A stretch of 64,000 nt of DNA from Corynebacterium sp. 122RC1 (GTDB lineage Bacteria; Actinomycetota; Actinomycetes; Mycobacteriales; Mycobacteriaceae). Location of the stretch: assembly GCF_024580955.1 (NCBI RefSeq), contig NZ_JANIKD010000004.1, positions 108,246 to 172,245 of the forward strand, in the 5' to 3' direction. The notes under the pieces are model-generated. The model was not told where the DNA came from, searched no databases, and saw only the letters and a program-made list of their open reading frames with translations. Shown in pieces: positions 28,786-41,415 of the stretch; the first letter of the stretch is position 1; each line of letters begins with the position of its first letter. The translations under genes and the position numbers were made by a program.

Positions 28786-30375
28786 TTACTCCCACTCAAT
28801 TGTTCCCGGTGGTTTGGAAGTGACGTCCAAGACCACGCGGTTGACGTCGGCTACCTCGTTGGTGATGCGGGTGGATATGCGCTCGAGTACGTCGTAGGGC
28901 AGGCGCGTCCAGTCCGCCGTCATCGCGTCCTCGGAGGAGACGGGGCGTAGCACGATGGGGTGGCCGTAGGTGCGGCCGTCGCCTTGCACGCCAACGCTGC
29001 GGACGTCGGCAAGCAGCACCACCGGGCACTGCCAGATTTCGCCGTCCAAGCCCGCGTTGGTGAGCTCGGTGCGCGCGATGAGGTCTGCTTGGCGCAGCGT
29101 CTCCAGGCGCTCTTCGGTGACTTCGCCGATGATTCGGATGCCGAGGCCGGGGCCTGGGAAGGGTTGGCGCGCCACGATTTCCTCGGGCAGGCCGAGCTCG
29201 CGACCAACGGCACGGACCTCGTCTTTGAAGAGCAGGCGCAGGGGCTCAACCAGCTCGAACTCCACGTCGTCTGGCAGGCCGCCCACGTTGTGGTGGCTCT
29301 TGATGTTGGCGGTGCCGGTGCCGCCGCCGGACTCCACCACGTCTGGGTACAGGGTGCCCTGGACCAGGTAGTCCACGGTGGTACCTTCGGGTGCCGCCTC
29401 CAGGATGGAGGTCACTGCGCGCTCAAAGGAGCGGATGAACTCCGCACCGATTGCCTTGCGCTTTGCCTCCGGCTCGGTCACGCCGGCGAGCTTGGCAAGG
29501 AACGCCTCACGCTCGTCTACGGTAACCAGCTTGGCGCCGGTGGACGCCACGAAGTCGTTTTGTACCTGCTCGCGCTCGCCCGCGCGCAGCAGCCCGTGGT
29601 CCACAAAGACACAGGTGAGGCGGTCACCAATGGCGCGCTGCACGAGTGCTGCAGCTACCGCGGAGTCCACACCGCCGGACAGACCACAGATCGCGCGGCC
29701 TTCGGGGCCAACCTGCTCGCGCACCGCGTTGATGAGTTCCTCAGCGATGTTTGCGGGGGTCCAATTCTGCTCCAGGCCCGCAACCTCAGTGAGGAAGCGT
29801 TCCAGCACCTGCTGGCCATGCGGGGAGTGCAGCACCTCGGGGTGGTACTGCACGCCAGCCATCCGGCGCTCCACGCACTCAAAGGCGGCAACGGGCGCGC
29901 CTGCGGTGCTCGCGGTGACAGTGAATCCCGCTGGGGCTTCAGAGACGGCGTCGCCGTGGCTCATCCACACCTTGTGGGTTTCCTCTAGACCGTCGTGAAG
30001 CACGCCACCTGCAACGTTGAGGTCGGTGCGGCCATATTCGCGGTCGCCGGTGGAAGCAACGGTGCCGCCGAGTGCGCGGGTCATATATTGGAAGCCGTAG
30101 CAAATGCCGAACACCGGCACCCCGAGTTCCAGGATGGCCGCGTCAAGCTGCGGGGCGCCGTCCTCGTACACCGAGCTAGGGCCGCCGGAAAGAATCAGCG
30201 CGGCGGGGTTTTTCGCCTTGATTTCCTCCAAGGTGACGGTGTGTGGAACAACCTCGGAGTAGATGCTCGCCTCACGCACCCGGCGCGCGATGAGCTGGGC
30301 GTATTGCGCGCCGAAGTCCACCACGAGCACCGATTTGTGGGCCGTATTGTTGGGTTGTGGAGTTTTCTGTGTCAC
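28786..30375 (-). CDS. guaA: GMP synthase (glutamine-hydrolysing)
   Basis: Last step of GMP synthesis, aminating XMP with glutamine and ATP. The 529-aa product has an N-terminal class I amidotransferase domain ([20 protein letters not shown]; nucleophile Cys in FGICYGFQ; His-Glu in [10 protein letters not shown]). An ATP-pyrophosphatase domain follows with the P-loop [14 protein letters not shown], then the dimerisation domain ending [11 protein letters not shown]. The GTG at 30375 (VTQKTPQP) is the best start, though its ribosome site is weak. guaB and guaB3 lie nearby. Confidence 0.96.
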   Translation of the reverse strand: MTQKTPQPNNTAHKSVLVVDFGAQYAQLIARRVREASIYSEVVPHTVTLEEIKAKNPAALILSGGPSSVYEDGAPQLDAAILELGVPVFGICYGFQYMTRALGGTVASTGDREYGRTDLNVAGGVLHDGLEETHKVWMSHGDAVSEAPAGFTVTASTAGAPVAAFECVERRMAGVQYHPEVLHSPHGQQVLERFLTEVAGLEQNWTPANIAEELINAVREQVGPEGRAICGLSGGVDSAVAAALVQRAIGDRLTCVFVDHGLLRAGEREQVQNDFVASTGAKLVTVDEREAFLAKLAGVTEPEAKRKAIGAEFIRSFERAVTSILEAAPEGTTVDYLVQGTLYPDVVESGGGTGTANIKSHHNVGGLPDDVEFELVEPLRLLFKDEVRAVGRELGLPEEIVARQPFPGPGLGIRIIGEVTEERLETLRQADLIARTELTNAGLDGEIWQCPVVLLADVRSVGVQGDGRTYGHPIVLRPVSSEDAMTADWTRLPYDVLERISTRITNEVADVNRVVLDVTSKPPGTIEWE

Positions 30376-30692
30376 AAGTTGGCAGTCTACCCTGCCAGCC
30401 ACTGTTTCCTGAACCCCGCTAGCGTTTGCCGGCCATCCCGAAAAGCTCATCCGACGTGCACATGTGGGCGTGAAGCTTCACCCGGATACGCGCGGCGCAG
30501 GATCTCGTGCACCGCCACCGGCAAAAAACTTATGCTTCGCGCCCAAGATTTTTCCGAGGCGGCCCCGCACCAAATTCGCTTTGCCTATCGACGCTGCCCA
30601 GCGCCACCACCCTCCCGCACGCACGGATGCGGATCACTGCCGCAAGTTGCCACTGCAAACCCTATTGGACTTGATTCACCCATTCCTCCAAG
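30376..30692. other. Intergenic region between guaA and the DMT exporter
   Basis: A 317-bp divergent spacer. Both promoters must lie here, but no well-matched -35/-10 pair, known operator, riboswitch or hairpin stands out. Weak frames across it have poor codon character and were not called. Confidence 0.5.
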
Positions 30693-31619
30693 ATGAAAGG
30701 CATGCAGCAGCCCCCACAGCCGCACTCAACCCCACAACCCACTTCAGGCCACACCTCACTCAGTGGCGTGGCTTTTGTGATTGGCTCCTGCATTTCGCTG
30801 CAATTGGGCGCAGCTCTGGCAATGCAGTTGTTCCCGCACCTCGGCGCGGCGAGCACCACTGCCCTGCGGCTAGGCATCGCGAGCATCATCGTGACGCTCA
30901 TCGTGCGGCCGAAGTTGCGTGGCTACTCGCGGATGCAGTGGCGGGCGATGGCCTTGTTCGGCCTCTCGCTCGGCTTGATGAACACCTTTTTCTACGCGGG
31001 CATTGCCCGTATCCCCTTGGGGGCTGCGGTGACCATCGAGTTCCTCGGCCCGCTGCTGCTGGCGGCTGTTCTCTCGAGGCGCCCCCGCGACTTCCTCTGG
31101 GTGGCTCTCGCGCTTGCGGGTGTGGCGCTGCTCGGCTTGGACTCGCTGATCCGCACGCCGTTGGACCCCGTGGGCGTGTTCTATGTGCTCTGCGCGGGCG
31201 CCTGTTGGGCGGCCTACATTTTGGCTTCGGCGAAGGTTGGTCAGACAGTCCCAGGCTCAAGCGGGCTGGCGTTGGGCATGCTGCTGGCTGCGTGCGTGCC
31301 GCTTCCGCTCGGCATCCCGGGGTTGGGGAACCTCAATTGGGAGCTGTTTGGCATCGCGGCCGCGGGCGCTTTGTTTGCCTCGGTGCTGCCGTACAGTTTT
31401 GAGTTTGCGGCGTTGCGCAGAATGCCTGAATCCGTGTTCGGCATTCTGCTGAGCCTCGAGCCGGCGTTCGCGGCGCTGTTTGGTTGGCTGCTGCTGGACC
31501 AGCCGATCACCCCTTTGGTGGGGCTTGCGATCCTACTGGTGATCGCCGCTTCGGCGGGTTCCACGATAAGCAGGACGCCGCGCCCGCAGAAACCCGTCCG
31601 GGATGGCAGCGTCTACTAG
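30693..31619 (+). CDS. EamA/DMT-family exporter, RhtA-like
   Basis: A 308-aa drug/metabolite transporter with ten hydrophobic helices in two EamA repeats. After a Pro-rich N-terminus it reads ISLQLGAALAMQLFPHLGAASTTALRLGIAS, resembling RhtA, the threonine/homoserine exporter, and the second repeat contains ALRRMPESVFGILLSLEPAFAALFGWLLL, typical of that subgroup. The substrate is probably an amino acid or related metabolite, by family only. A start at 30702 is possible. The gene ends inside a 28-bp palindrome shared with guaB3, giving the C-terminus SVY. Confidence 0.83.
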   Translation: MKGMQQPPQPHSTPQPTSGHTSLSGVAFVIGSCISLQLGAALAMQLFPHLGAASTTALRLGIASIIVTLIVRPKLRGYSRMQWRAMALFGLSLGLMNTFFYAGIARIPLGAAVTIEFLGPLLLAAVLSRRPRDFLWVALALAGVALLGLDSLIRTPLDPVGVFYVLCAGACWAAYILASAKVGQTVPGSSGLALGMLLAACVPLPLGIPGLGNLNWELFGIAAAGALFASVLPYSFEFAALRRMPESVFGILLSLEPAFAALFGWLLLDQPITPLVGLAILLVIAASAGSTISRTPRPQKPVRDGSVY

Positions 31620-31635
31620 ACGTCTAGTAGACGCT
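31608..31635. repeat. Perfect 28-bp palindrome spanning two convergent stop codons
   Basis: Each 14-bp arm reads AGCGTCTACTAGAC in its own direction with no spacer. The arm encodes Ser-Val-Tyr-stop for the exporter on the plus strand and for guaB3 on the minus strand. It may fold as a hairpin in both transcripts and act as a shared 3' end. No T run follows on either side. Confidence 0.95.
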
Positions 31636-32751
31636 AATCTCCACTTTTTGGAAACTCTTGAGGTCGGTGAAGCCGCACTTCGCCATCGCCCGCTTGAGGC
31701 CGCCCACAAAGTTTTCCTCGCCAAACACCTTGGTGGAGGGGCCGTGCAGGATGGTTTCCAGGCTCACACGCTCAGCACCATAGGGGGTGTTCACCTCCAC
31801 TCGGGGGAAGCGTGGATGCGCGGCTGCGGATTCCCAGTAGTAGCCTTGCGCTGCCGCCTCGGAAGCGTTGGCCAGCGGCTGGCCCAGTACCACGGCGTCG
31901 GCACCGCAGGCGATTGCCTTGACGGCGTCGCCGGAGAAAGAGATCTCTCCGTCGGCGATCACGTGGACGTAGCGGCCGCCGGTTTCGTCCAGGTAGTCGC
32001 GGCGCGCGGCGGCAACGTCGGCGATGGCTGTTGCTTGGGCGCTGCCAATGCCCAGGGAGAGATCTTGGGTGGAGGCACCGGAGCCGACGATCACGCCTAC
32101 CACGCCAGCGCGCATGAGGTGCAGCGCGGTGGTGTAGTCCGATACGCCGCCTGCGATCACGGGGATGTCCAGGGTGCCGATGAAGTCTTTGAGGTTAAGT
32201 GGCTCTCCGTCCTCCTGAACGTGTTCTGCAGAAATGATGGTGCCTTGGACCACCAGAATGTCTGCGCCAGCTTTGATTACCACTGGCGCAAGCTCGCGGC
32301 AGTTCTGAGGGGAGACGCGCACCGCCACTACCTGCCCGGAGTCGCGGACCTCGCCGATGCGCTGAGCCAGCAGCTCATGGTTGATCGGTGCCGCGTGCAG
32401 CTTTTGCAGTGCTTTGATGGCGCCGGAGGAGGCCAGCTCGTTGTGATCGTCCACGCCCTCGATCACCTCTGCGATTGCGGCGTGGAGGTCTTCGTGGCGG
32501 CCCAGCAGGCCTTCCGCGTTGAGCACCCCCAACCCGCCTTGCTTGCCCATCTCAATGGCAAACTCTGGGCTGGCCAGAGCGTCCGTGGGGTGGGACATGA
32601 AGGGGATGGCAAAGGTGTAGGCGTCGATGTGCCAGGTGGTGTCTACATCCTTGGAGGATCGGGTGCGCCGGGAAGGCTGCACGGTAACCCGTGACAAGGG
32701 GTAGGTGCGGCGCGCCTCGCGCCCAATGCCAATTTCTACGTATTCACGCAT
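31624..32751 (-). CDS. guaB3: GuaB3 family IMP dehydrogenase-related protein
   Basis: A 375-aa TIM-barrel protein related to IMP dehydrogenase but without CBS domains. It starts REYVEIGIGREARRTYPLSRV, the mark of the GuaB3 family, and carries phosphate-binding loops GVIVGSGAST and DAVVLGQPLA. The usual catalytic-loop Cys of GuaB (SICTTR) is not seen at the matching place. The in vivo reaction of GuaB3 has been debated, so purine-nucleotide interconversion is assigned by family only. It starts 24 nt after the guaB stop, so it is co-transcribed with it. Confidence 0.9.
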   Translation of the reverse strand: MREYVEIGIGREARRTYPLSRVTVQPSRRTRSSKDVDTTWHIDAYTFAIPFMSHPTDALASPEFAIEMGKQGGLGVLNAEGLLGRHEDLHAAIAEVIEGVDDHNELASSGAIKALQKLHAAPINHELLAQRIGEVRDSGQVVAVRVSPQNCRELAPVVIKAGADILVVQGTIISAEHVQEDGEPLNLKDFIGTLDIPVIAGGVSDYTTALHLMRAGVVGVIVGSGASTQDLSLGIGSAQATAIADVAAARRDYLDETGGRYVHVIADGEISFSGDAVKAIACGADAVVLGQPLANASEAAAQGYYWESAAAHPRFPRVEVNTPYGAERVSLETILHGPSTKVFGEENFVGGLKRAMAKCGFTDLKSFQKVEISVY

Positions 32752-32775
32752 GGTGTGTGGGGGTGCTTTCTGTTT

Positions 32776-34314
<1,539 letters not shown>

Positions 34315-34580
34315 TTATGACCAACCAATTCCTTTAAGAGTAGCCATTTTCCTTCCGCGTGAAAACCAAGTGTTCGTGTTGTCACTTCCCCTCACGTTGG
34401 TGCCACACCTCACTTTCCACGCGTTCCGACGCCGCCCGACGCGAGCAGGCTGCCGCACGGTGTTCAGGCGGGGTACTGAAGGCTGGGCGGGGGTTTCTCT
34501 CGGGTTGTCTTCTAGGGGTGTCTTCTCGGGGTGTCTTTGGGGCTTGCACGGCATGCGCTGGCCGCAATATGGTTGGGGGC

Positions 34581-34952
34581 GTGAATTCTAATTGGCAGCT
34601 TCCCCCGGATCCTTTTGCAAATGATCCAAATGATCCGGCCTCGTTTTTTGAAGATGACGAGCCGTTTCCCCCGCTCTCGGTTGAGGAACGCGCGCGTATG
34701 AAGCAGGATTTGAAGCTCATGCGCGAGTTCCGCCGGGTGCTGGCTCCAAAGGGTGTGCAGGGGATCTTCTTTTACTGTGAGGATTGCACGGAGGAGCATT
34801 TCTACGACTGGGACATCATGGAAGCCAACATGTTGTCCACGTTGGCTGAGGAGCAGTCGGCGGTCCATGAGCCGAGCCCGAACCCGGACCCGCACAACTA
34901 TGTGCCGTGGGATTACTGTTTGGGGTATTTGGACGGCATCCAGCAGCGCTAA
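34581..34952 (+). CDS. DUF5319 family protein
   Basis: A 123-aa acidic, soluble protein with LPPDPFANDPNDPASFFEDDEPFPPLSVEERARMKQDL at the start and a central CEDCTEEHFYDWDIMEANM block. Homologues (Rv3412-like) sit next to guaB2 in mycobacteria, as here. The CxxC-type pair plus the HxxD/E residues could bind a metal, but no function is known. The GTG at 34581 gives the N-terminus NSNWQLPPDPF; an ATG at 34569 is an alternative. Closed by the terminator at 34952. Confidence 0.82.
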   Translation: MNSNWQLPPDPFANDPNDPASFFEDDEPFPPLSVEERARMKQDLKLMREFRRVLAPKGVQGIFFYCEDCTEEHFYDWDIMEANMLSTLAEEQSAVHEPSPNPDPHNYVPWDYCLGYLDGIQQR

Positions 34953-34983
34953 AAAAATGGTGGCCTTTGGGCCACCATTTTTT
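34952..34983. terminator. Bidirectional terminator between DUF5319 gene and rsdA
   Basis: A 14-bp perfect stem (AAAAAATGGTGGCC / GGCCACCATTTTTT) with a 4-nt loop. It has A/T tracts on both sides, so it should end transcripts from both convergent genes. Confidence 0.93.
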
Positions 34984-34995
34984 GTTCTAGCCTGC

Positions 34996-35868
34996 CTATC
35001 CTGCGCTTTCCGGCTCGCTCGGAGCTGGCACCGGCGCTGGCGTGCTCGCTGGCGTTTCCGCCCCGGAGCTGACGCTCGTAGTCGGGCTTGGGGTTTGGGT
35101 GACGGTCACCGTCTTGGTCTCGGTGACGGTCTCCGTAATCTTTTCCACCACGGTTTCCGGCGCGCCCGGTTCTGGGGTGACGGTGGTTTCGCGCACCTCA
35201 GTCACGGTTTGCGGGATTGCAGCTTGCGCGCGCTCCAGGTCTGCTTGGGCCTGTTCGCGTTGGCGTTGCGACATCTGCTCCAGCAGCGCCTCCGCCTCCG
35301 CGAGGACCTGCCGTGCGCCCTCTACGTCGCCGCGGGCGTTGAGGGAGTCTGCGGCCTCAAGCTTGCTGGCGAGCTGCACCACGGCGTCATTGGAACCGAA
35401 CACTGCCTGGTTGGCGCTGTAAAGCGGGGAACCGGGGGTTGCTGAGTAGATCATTGAACCGCCACCGGCGATCACCAGGGTGGCTGCCGCAGCACCGATC
35501 AAACCGGAGGCGACCCTGCCCACGCGACGTCGGTGCGCCTGCAACGGCACCACCTGCGCATCTTGGCTCTGGCTCACTGCGCTGAAATCACTGCGGTCAC
35601 CGCGATCACTGCGGTCACTGCGGTCGCTGAGATCGAAGCCAAAGTCCGCCAGGTTCGGCGCAGGGGGCATGTCCTTGGCAACCTCCTTGCGCAGCCCCAG
35701 CAGTGCTGCCGCGAGGGGATCCGAGCCAAAGGTGGGGTCCTCACCGCGGGCGATGGCGGTCAACAAGGCATCGTCGGCATGTAGCTCATCCAAATGCCGC
35801 GCCGCGGAAAACGGCTTGCCAGAACCGGAACCAGTGCCGGAACCGGAACCTGAGCCAAGGTTGGCCAT
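34996..35868 (-). CDS. rsdA: Anti-sigma-D factor RsdA
   Basis: Membrane-anchored inhibitor of SigD. The 290-aa protein has an N-terminal cytosolic part with a Gly/Ser run (GSGSGSGTGSGSGK), then the sigma-binding helices (FSAARHLDELHADDALLTAIARGEDP) and a tandem SDR repeat (DRSDRSDRGDRSD). One membrane helix follows at about residues 118-140 (VASGLIGAAAATLVIAGGG), then an extracellular helical region and a Pro/Thr-rich tail. In mycobacteria RsdA is removed by proteolysis to free SigD. It starts right after the sigD stop and shares its message. Confidence 0.86.
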   Translation of the reverse strand: MANLGSGSGSGTGSGSGKPFSAARHLDELHADDALLTAIARGEDPTFGSDPLAAALLGLRKEVAKDMPPAPNLADFGFDLSDRSDRSDRGDRSDFSAVSQSQDAQVVPLQAHRRRVGRVASGLIGAAAATLVIAGGGSMIYSATPGSPLYSANQAVFGSNDAVVQLASKLEAADSLNARGDVEGARQVLAEAEALLEQMSQRQREQAQADLERAQAAIPQTVTEVRETTVTPEPGAPETVVEKITETVTETKTVTVTQTPSPTTSVSSGAETPASTPAPVPAPSEPESAG

Positions 35869-36432
35869 CTACATCTTCTCCTGTTCGAGCGCCTTGCGCA
35901 GGGTGGCAAGAGCGCGGTGCTGCGCTACCCGCACAGCCCCTGGTGTACTTCCTACAATTTCCGCGGTTTCTTCAGCGGAAAGCCCCACAAAAATCCTCAG
36001 CGTAAGGATCTCGCGTGGTTTATCACTTAGGAGATCGAGAAGTTCCCTCACTCTGTTACTTCCCGCAGCTACGAGGGCAATTTCCTCAGGCGAATCTTCA
36101 TTTATCTCTACCTCCGGGACAGCTTCAGTGGGGTTTGCGATGTCCCGTGCGTACGCCCGGTGGGCGTCGGCTACCTTGTTGCTGGCAATGCCATACACAT
36201 AGGCCATGAAGGGCCGCCCGCGGTCCGAATAGGAATGAATCGAGGTTGCCACGGCCAAGCACACTTCCTGCGCCACGTCCTCGGGCGTTGGTTGGCGCCC
36301 ACCGCCGAGCCTCGCACGGGCGTAGCGCAGCACGAGAGGGTGAATCAACTCAATGATCCGCTGCAGCGCACGCCCCTGCCCCGTGCGTGCCAGCGCGACG
36401 AGCTCACCAAGCTCATCTTCGAGTTCAGCCAC
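35869..36432 (-). CDS. sigD: ECF RNA polymerase sigma factor SigD
   Basis: Extracytoplasmic-function sigma factor of 187 aa. Region 2 reads LVLRYARARLGGGRQPTPEDVAQEVCLAVATSIHSYSDRGRPFMAYVYGIASNKVADAHRA (about residues 32-90) and region 4 reads LLDLLSDKPREILTLRIFVGLSAEETAEIVGSTPGAVRVAQHRALATL (about 130-178). Position before rsdA and next to whcB matches Rv3414c. In C. glutamicum and M. tuberculosis SigD controls envelope and mycolate-related genes. Start at 36432 (MAELEDELGEL) after GGTGAGAAG. Confidence 0.92.
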   Translation of the reverse strand: MAELEDELGELVALARTGQGRALQRIIELIHPLVLRYARARLGGGRQPTPEDVAQEVCLAVATSIHSYSDRGRPFMAYVYGIASNKVADAHRAYARDIANPTEAVPEVEINEDSPEEIALVAAGSNRVRELLDLLSDKPREILTLRIFVGLSAEETAEIVGSTPGAVRVAQHRALATLRKALEQEKM

Positions 36433-36805
36433 CTTCTCACCACCTTTCTACTTCCGCCGCTTGCGCCGGCCTCCGTGCTCGGACACAACACATTTACTTT
36501 AGTCGCTTCACCCCTCTCATACTCTCCAGCGCCCTTATCAGCCAAAAGCGTGTCGACGCACCCAAGGCGCCAGGGCTCAAAGCTCCAGCGGGAGGTCCGG
36601 TAGGCACGGCGTTGAAGAGTTGGCGGGCCCGGCAGAAAGTTGCGCAGGTTTTCTTTTCAATGAAACGCCAATTCAAACATTCATACACCAACCGTTCACC
36701 TTTGCCGCCCACACTTGGCTCCAGGTTCGCGCCCCTCTTCGCAGCCCGCCGAACCGAACAGCTCTTATTCAGCTCTCAACCTCGCGTGAAGGGAATGTGC
36801 ACAAC
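36433..36805. other. Divergent promoter region of sigD and whcB
   Basis: A 373-bp spacer. The stretch 36650-36720 is AT-rich and probably holds the whcB promoter. The upstream extension of the whcB frame is not credible coding sequence, because the WhiB fold begins at 36806. No classic operator is recognised. Confidence 0.5.
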
Positions 36806-37087
36806 ATGACCACCTCAATTACACAACTTTTGCCCGGGCCCAACGCTGACTTCTGGGACTGGCAACTCCACGGCTCGTGTCGTGGTGAAAACTCTGAGGT
36901 GTTCTACCACCCCGAAGGCGAACGAGGCCGCGCACGCATGGAGCGCGAGCGCCGTGCAAAGGCGATTTGCCGCGATTGCCCCGTGCTGGAGGCCTGCCGC
37001 GACCACGCCCTGGCCGTGGCGGAGCCTTACGGCATCTGGGGTGGTATGAGCGAAACCGAGCGGATGCAGGTGCTCCGTCGCCGCTAA
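36806..37087 (+). CDS. whcB: WhiB-family iron-sulfur transcription factor, WhiB3/WhcB-like
   Basis: Redox-responsive [4Fe-4S] regulator of 93 aa. The four cluster cysteines are Cys25, Cys55, Cys58 and Cys64 (the C-X2-C-X5-C part is CRDCPVLEAC), followed by the beta-turn GIWGG at residues 76-80 and a basic C-terminus (MQVLRRR) for DNA binding. Position beside sigD and groEL corresponds to whiB3 (Rv3416) and C. glutamicum whcB. The ATG at 36806 (MTTSITQLL) follows AAGGGAATG. Confidence 0.9.
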   Translation: MTTSITQLLPGPNADFWDWQLHGSCRGENSEVFYHPEGERGRARMERERRAKAICRDCPVLEACRDHALAVAEPYGIWGGMSETERMQVLRRR

Positions 37088-37183
37088 GGCCCAACAAAGC
37101 CCCCTCCTCCTCCGGCGGCGGTCCCCCTCAGTCCGCTGGGAGTTGGCTATACGAACGGTGTGAACACCCCTCATCCCTTAATA

Positions 37184-37220
37184 CAACAAGGCCCAAGGAC
37201 TCAATCCCTGGGCCTTGTTG
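37184..37220 (-). terminator. Terminator hairpin after groEL
   Basis: A 12-bp perfect stem (CAACAAGGCCCA / TGGGCCTTGTTG) with a 13-nt loop. It lies 11 nt beyond the groEL stop and also faces the end of whcB, 97 nt away. No long T run follows on the minus strand. Confidence 0.75.
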
Positions 37221-37231
37221 TGTTGAGCCTT

Positions 37232-38863
<1,632 letters not shown>

Positions 38864-39160
38864 TTACTTCTCGATGATCGCGAGCACGTCGCGGGAGTTC
38901 AGCAGCAGGTATTCCTCGCCGTTGTACTTCAGCTCGGTGCCGCCGTACTTGGAGAAGACCACGGTGTCGCCTTCCTTGATGTCCATTGGCACGCGGTCGT
39001 CGCCGTCAAAGCGGCCTGGGCCCGCGGCGATAACCACGCCTTCCTGTGGCTTTTCCTTGGCGGAATCAGGGATCACCAGGCCGGATGCGGTGGTGGTCTC
39101 TGCTTCGGCGATCTTGACCAGGATGCGGTCTTCCAGCGGCTTGATGTTGACGTTTGCCAC
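38864..39160 (-). CDS. groES: Co-chaperonin GroES
   Basis: 10-kDa lid of the GroEL chamber, 98 aa. It shows [37 protein letters not shown], the mobile-loop region, and ends DVLAIIEK. The start is GTG at 39160, 5 nt after GGAGGAAA, a strong ribosome site; the longer upstream frame was rejected. First gene of the groES-groEL1 operon, with a CIRCE element about 100 bp upstream. Confidence 0.96.
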   Translation of the reverse strand: MANVNIKPLEDRILVKIAEAETTTASGLVIPDSAKEKPQEGVVIAAGPGRFDGDDRVPMDIKEGDTVVFSKYGGTELKYNGEEYLLLNSRDVLAIIEK

Positions 39161-39260
39161 GATTTTCCTCCGTGTCATGAAGTAGTTCCATTGCGCCGGT
39201 TGTATCAACTACCAGCACAGCCGTCGTCGCGGGTGAACAACTGTGGGTCAAACAACCTGA

Positions 39261-39287
39261 CTAGCACTCTACCCCCGCAAGTGCTAA
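39261..39287. promoter_or_regulatory. CIRCE element (HrcA operator) of groES-groEL
   Basis: On the minus strand it reads TTAGCACTT-N9-GAGTGCTAG, matching the CIRCE consensus TTAGCACTC-N9-GAGTGCTAA with one change in each arm. HrcA binding here represses the operon until heat stress. Confidence 0.92.
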
Positions 39288-39373
39288 CCCCTCAACAACA
39301 GGTGTACGCCCAGCGCGAACACGCAGGCTCGCACAATTTTCGACGCGCCCCGCCGTCGTACAAAGCAAGGCAG

Positions 39374-39814
39374 CTAGGCGGAGTTGCGCACCGCGGCGCG
39401 CCACAGCGCGTACTCCTCCGGGAAGTCCTCCAGGTAGTTCTCCACCGCACGGATGGAATCCTTCACCGCCTGGACGATCCCATCGGAGACCTCGTTGCCC
39501 TCGGACTCCACGAAGATCACCGAGCCACAAATCGCATTCATCGGGTCCTGGAGAAATGCGGGGTTCTGGGTCGCCGCAGTGTTGCGCGCCAGAGAGGCTA
39601 CGGGGTTTGGTGCCGCGCCCTCAGCTTTCGCACCGGGGTTGAACAGTGCAGCGTAGGTGGAGCCGTCCTCCTGGAAAGCAACGGCAACGCGATCTTCCAC
39701 GGTGCCGCCCAGGAACTGGTTGGCGTGTTCCAGGTCGAATTCAATAACGCGGTGGGTGAGGTCAGGGTTCACAAGCAAGCCGGTGAGCACGGGGATTTCA
39801 CTTTCTTTAGGCAA
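39374..39814 (-). CDS. Conserved hypothetical protein, 146 aa
   Basis: A soluble protein with the core VIEFDLEHANQFLGGTVEDRVAVAFQEDG and a helical C-terminus (SIRAVENYLEDFPEEYALWRAAV). No known domain was recognised. It lies between the groES promoter and tsaD on the same strand. A TTG at 39814 (MPKESEIPVLTG) with GGGAA 6 nt upstream was taken as the start; an upstream TTG at 39844 and an internal GTG (VLTGLLVNP) are alternatives. Confidence 0.68.
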   Translation of the reverse strand: MPKESEIPVLTGLLVNPDLTHRVIEFDLEHANQFLGGTVEDRVAVAFQEDGSTYAALFNPGAKAEGAAPNPVASLARNTAATQNPAFLQDPMNAICGSVIFVESEGNEVSDGIVQAVKDSIRAVENYLEDFPEEYALWRAAVRNSA

Positions 39815-39889
39815 GAGACATTCCCGCGCAAATGTATGGAGCAATTCCTACATTTTGACTACCCCGAGGCGAACTTTGCGTGAACTGAT

Positions 39890-40936
39890 TTAGCTCACGA
39901 TCGGCGTTTCCACTTCCAGGGAGGTGTCCGTGCCCACGGACAGCGGCGAAGGCTGCGCGCCCTCTGCGATAAGTTGGCCGGCAAGGGCGGCGATCATCAC
40001 GCCGTTATCTGTGCACAGGGAAAAGCTGGGCACGCGCAGTTCCACGCCGGCTGAGCGGGCGCGGTCCGCGGCGAGCTCGCGTAGGCGCGCATTGGCCGCC
40101 ACGCCGCCACCCAAAAGCAAAACTTTTGCGCCGGTGTCTTGGCAGGCCATGATGGCTTTCTTGGTAAGGACATCACACACTGCTTCCTGGAAGGAAGCGC
40201 ACACGTCTTCCACGCTAATGGTCTCCCCGGCGCGCTCGGCGGCTTCCACGTGGCGGGCCACGGCGGTTTTCAGCCCGGAGAAGGAGAAGTCAAAGCGGTG
40301 GGGGCCGCGCAGGTCCTCGGCTTTGTTCAAGCCGCGCGGAAAGGCAATGGCGTTGCGGTTGCCGCGCTGCGCCAGTTTGTCAATCACGGGTCCGCCTGGG
40401 TAGCCCAGCCCGAGCAGCCGTGCAACCTTGTCATATGCTTCGCCGGCTGCGTCGTCAAGCGTGCTGCCTAGCTCCCGCATGGGTTTGCCAACGGCATCCA
40501 CCTCCAGGATTTGGGTGTGTCCGCCGGAGACCAGCAGCGCGATGGCGTGCGGCAGCTCCTCGCCCTCCAGGTTGGCAACGGCAACGTGCCCACCCAGGTG
40601 ATTCACACCGTAGAAGGGCACGCCCCACGCGGCGGCATACGCCTTGGCCGCGGAGGCACCCACCAGCAGCGCACCGGCGAGACCTGGGCCGATGGTGGCG
40701 GCCACGGCGTCGGGGCGCGCAATCCCCGCCTCTGCAAGCGCCTGCCGCATCACCGGGACGATTGCCTCCAAATGTGCCCGGGAGGCGATCTCGGGAACCA
40801 CCCCGCCGAAGCGCGCATGCTGCTCCATGGAGCTAGCCACCGCGTTGGCCAGGATGGTCATGGAGCCGTCTGCGCCGAGTTCGATGATGCCTACGCCGGT
40901 TTCGTCGCAGGAGGATTCAATGCCAAGCACAATCAT
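39890..40936 (-). CDS. tsaD: tRNA N6-adenosine threonylcarbamoyltransferase
   Basis: Transfers the threonylcarbamoyl group to A37 of ANN-decoding tRNAs, with TsaB and TsaE. The 348-aa product starts [18 protein letters not shown], then [20 protein letters not shown] with the metal-binding His, LVSGGHTQI and [15 protein letters not shown]. The start at 40936 overlaps the rimI stop (ATGA), so the frame open further upstream is not coding. Part of the tsaE-tsaB-rimI-tsaD group on this strand. Confidence 0.96.
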   Translation of the reverse strand: MIVLGIESSCDETGVGIIELGADGSMTILANAVASSMEQHARFGGVVPEIASRAHLEAIVPVMRQALAEAGIARPDAVAATIGPGLAGALLVGASAAKAYAAAWGVPFYGVNHLGGHVAVANLEGEELPHAIALLVSGGHTQILEVDAVGKPMRELGSTLDDAAGEAYDKVARLLGLGYPGGPVIDKLAQRGNRNAIAFPRGLNKAEDLRGPHRFDFSFSGLKTAVARHVEAAERAGETISVEDVCASFQEAVCDVLTKKAIMACQDTGAKVLLLGGGVAANARLRELAADRARSAGVELRVPSFSLCTDNGVMIAALAGQLIAEGAQPSPLSVGTDTSLEVETPIVS

Positions 40937-41415
40937 GGGGTTGGTCCTTTCTCCTTCGGGTCTGGCTGGCGCAGCATCACTAGGGCGTCGGCGCCGGAGG
41001 GCTGGTAGTAGCGTTTGCGCACGCCTACCTCGGCAAAGTTGTAGGCGCGGTAGAGGGCCTTGGCGGGCTCGTTGTCCGTGCGGACCTCCAGGAAAATCGG
41101 TGCGCCCAGGGTGTTGGCCACGTGGATGAAGTTGTCCATTATCATCCGCGCCACCCCGCGCCGCTGAAACGCTGGGTCCACACCAATTGTATGCACCTCG
41201 CACTCCGGGGCATCCTTGGGCCCCATGATGGCCAGGCCGCCGTAGCCCACGAGCAACTCGCCTGCGGTCACGCCCACATACACCGTGTGCGGCTGGGCGA
41301 TCTCCGCCGCGAAATCCTGCTCCCGCCACGGGCTATCCTCCGGAAACAGCTCCGCTTCCAGCTCTACGAGCCGCGGGATGTGCGCCGGGGTCAAAGCAAT
41401 ACGCTGCAAATCCAC
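40933..41415 (-). CDS. rimI: Ribosomal protein S18 alanine N-acetyltransferase
   Basis: GNAT acetyltransferase, 160 aa, with acetyl-CoA loop [17 protein letters not shown] (R/Q-x-x-G-x-G/A type) and [28 protein letters not shown], the typical RimI C-terminal block. The GTG start at 41415 shares a base with the tsaB stop (TAGTG). In this operon position RimI homologues are common; some also acetylate other N-termini. Confidence 0.93.
   Translation of the reverse strand: MDLQRIALTPAHIPRLVELEAELFPEDSPWREQDFAAEIAQPHTVYVGVTAGELLVGYGGLAIMGPKDAPECEVHTIGVDPAFQRRGVARMIMDNFIHVANTLGAPIFLEVRTDNEPAKALYRAYNFAEVGVRKRYYQPSGADALVMLRQPDPKEKGPTP

Noticed and set aside
35576..35640. CRISPR-like short repeats
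   Set aside because: The repeats are 9-nt in-frame units coding Ser-Asp-Arg in rsdA, with no spacers.
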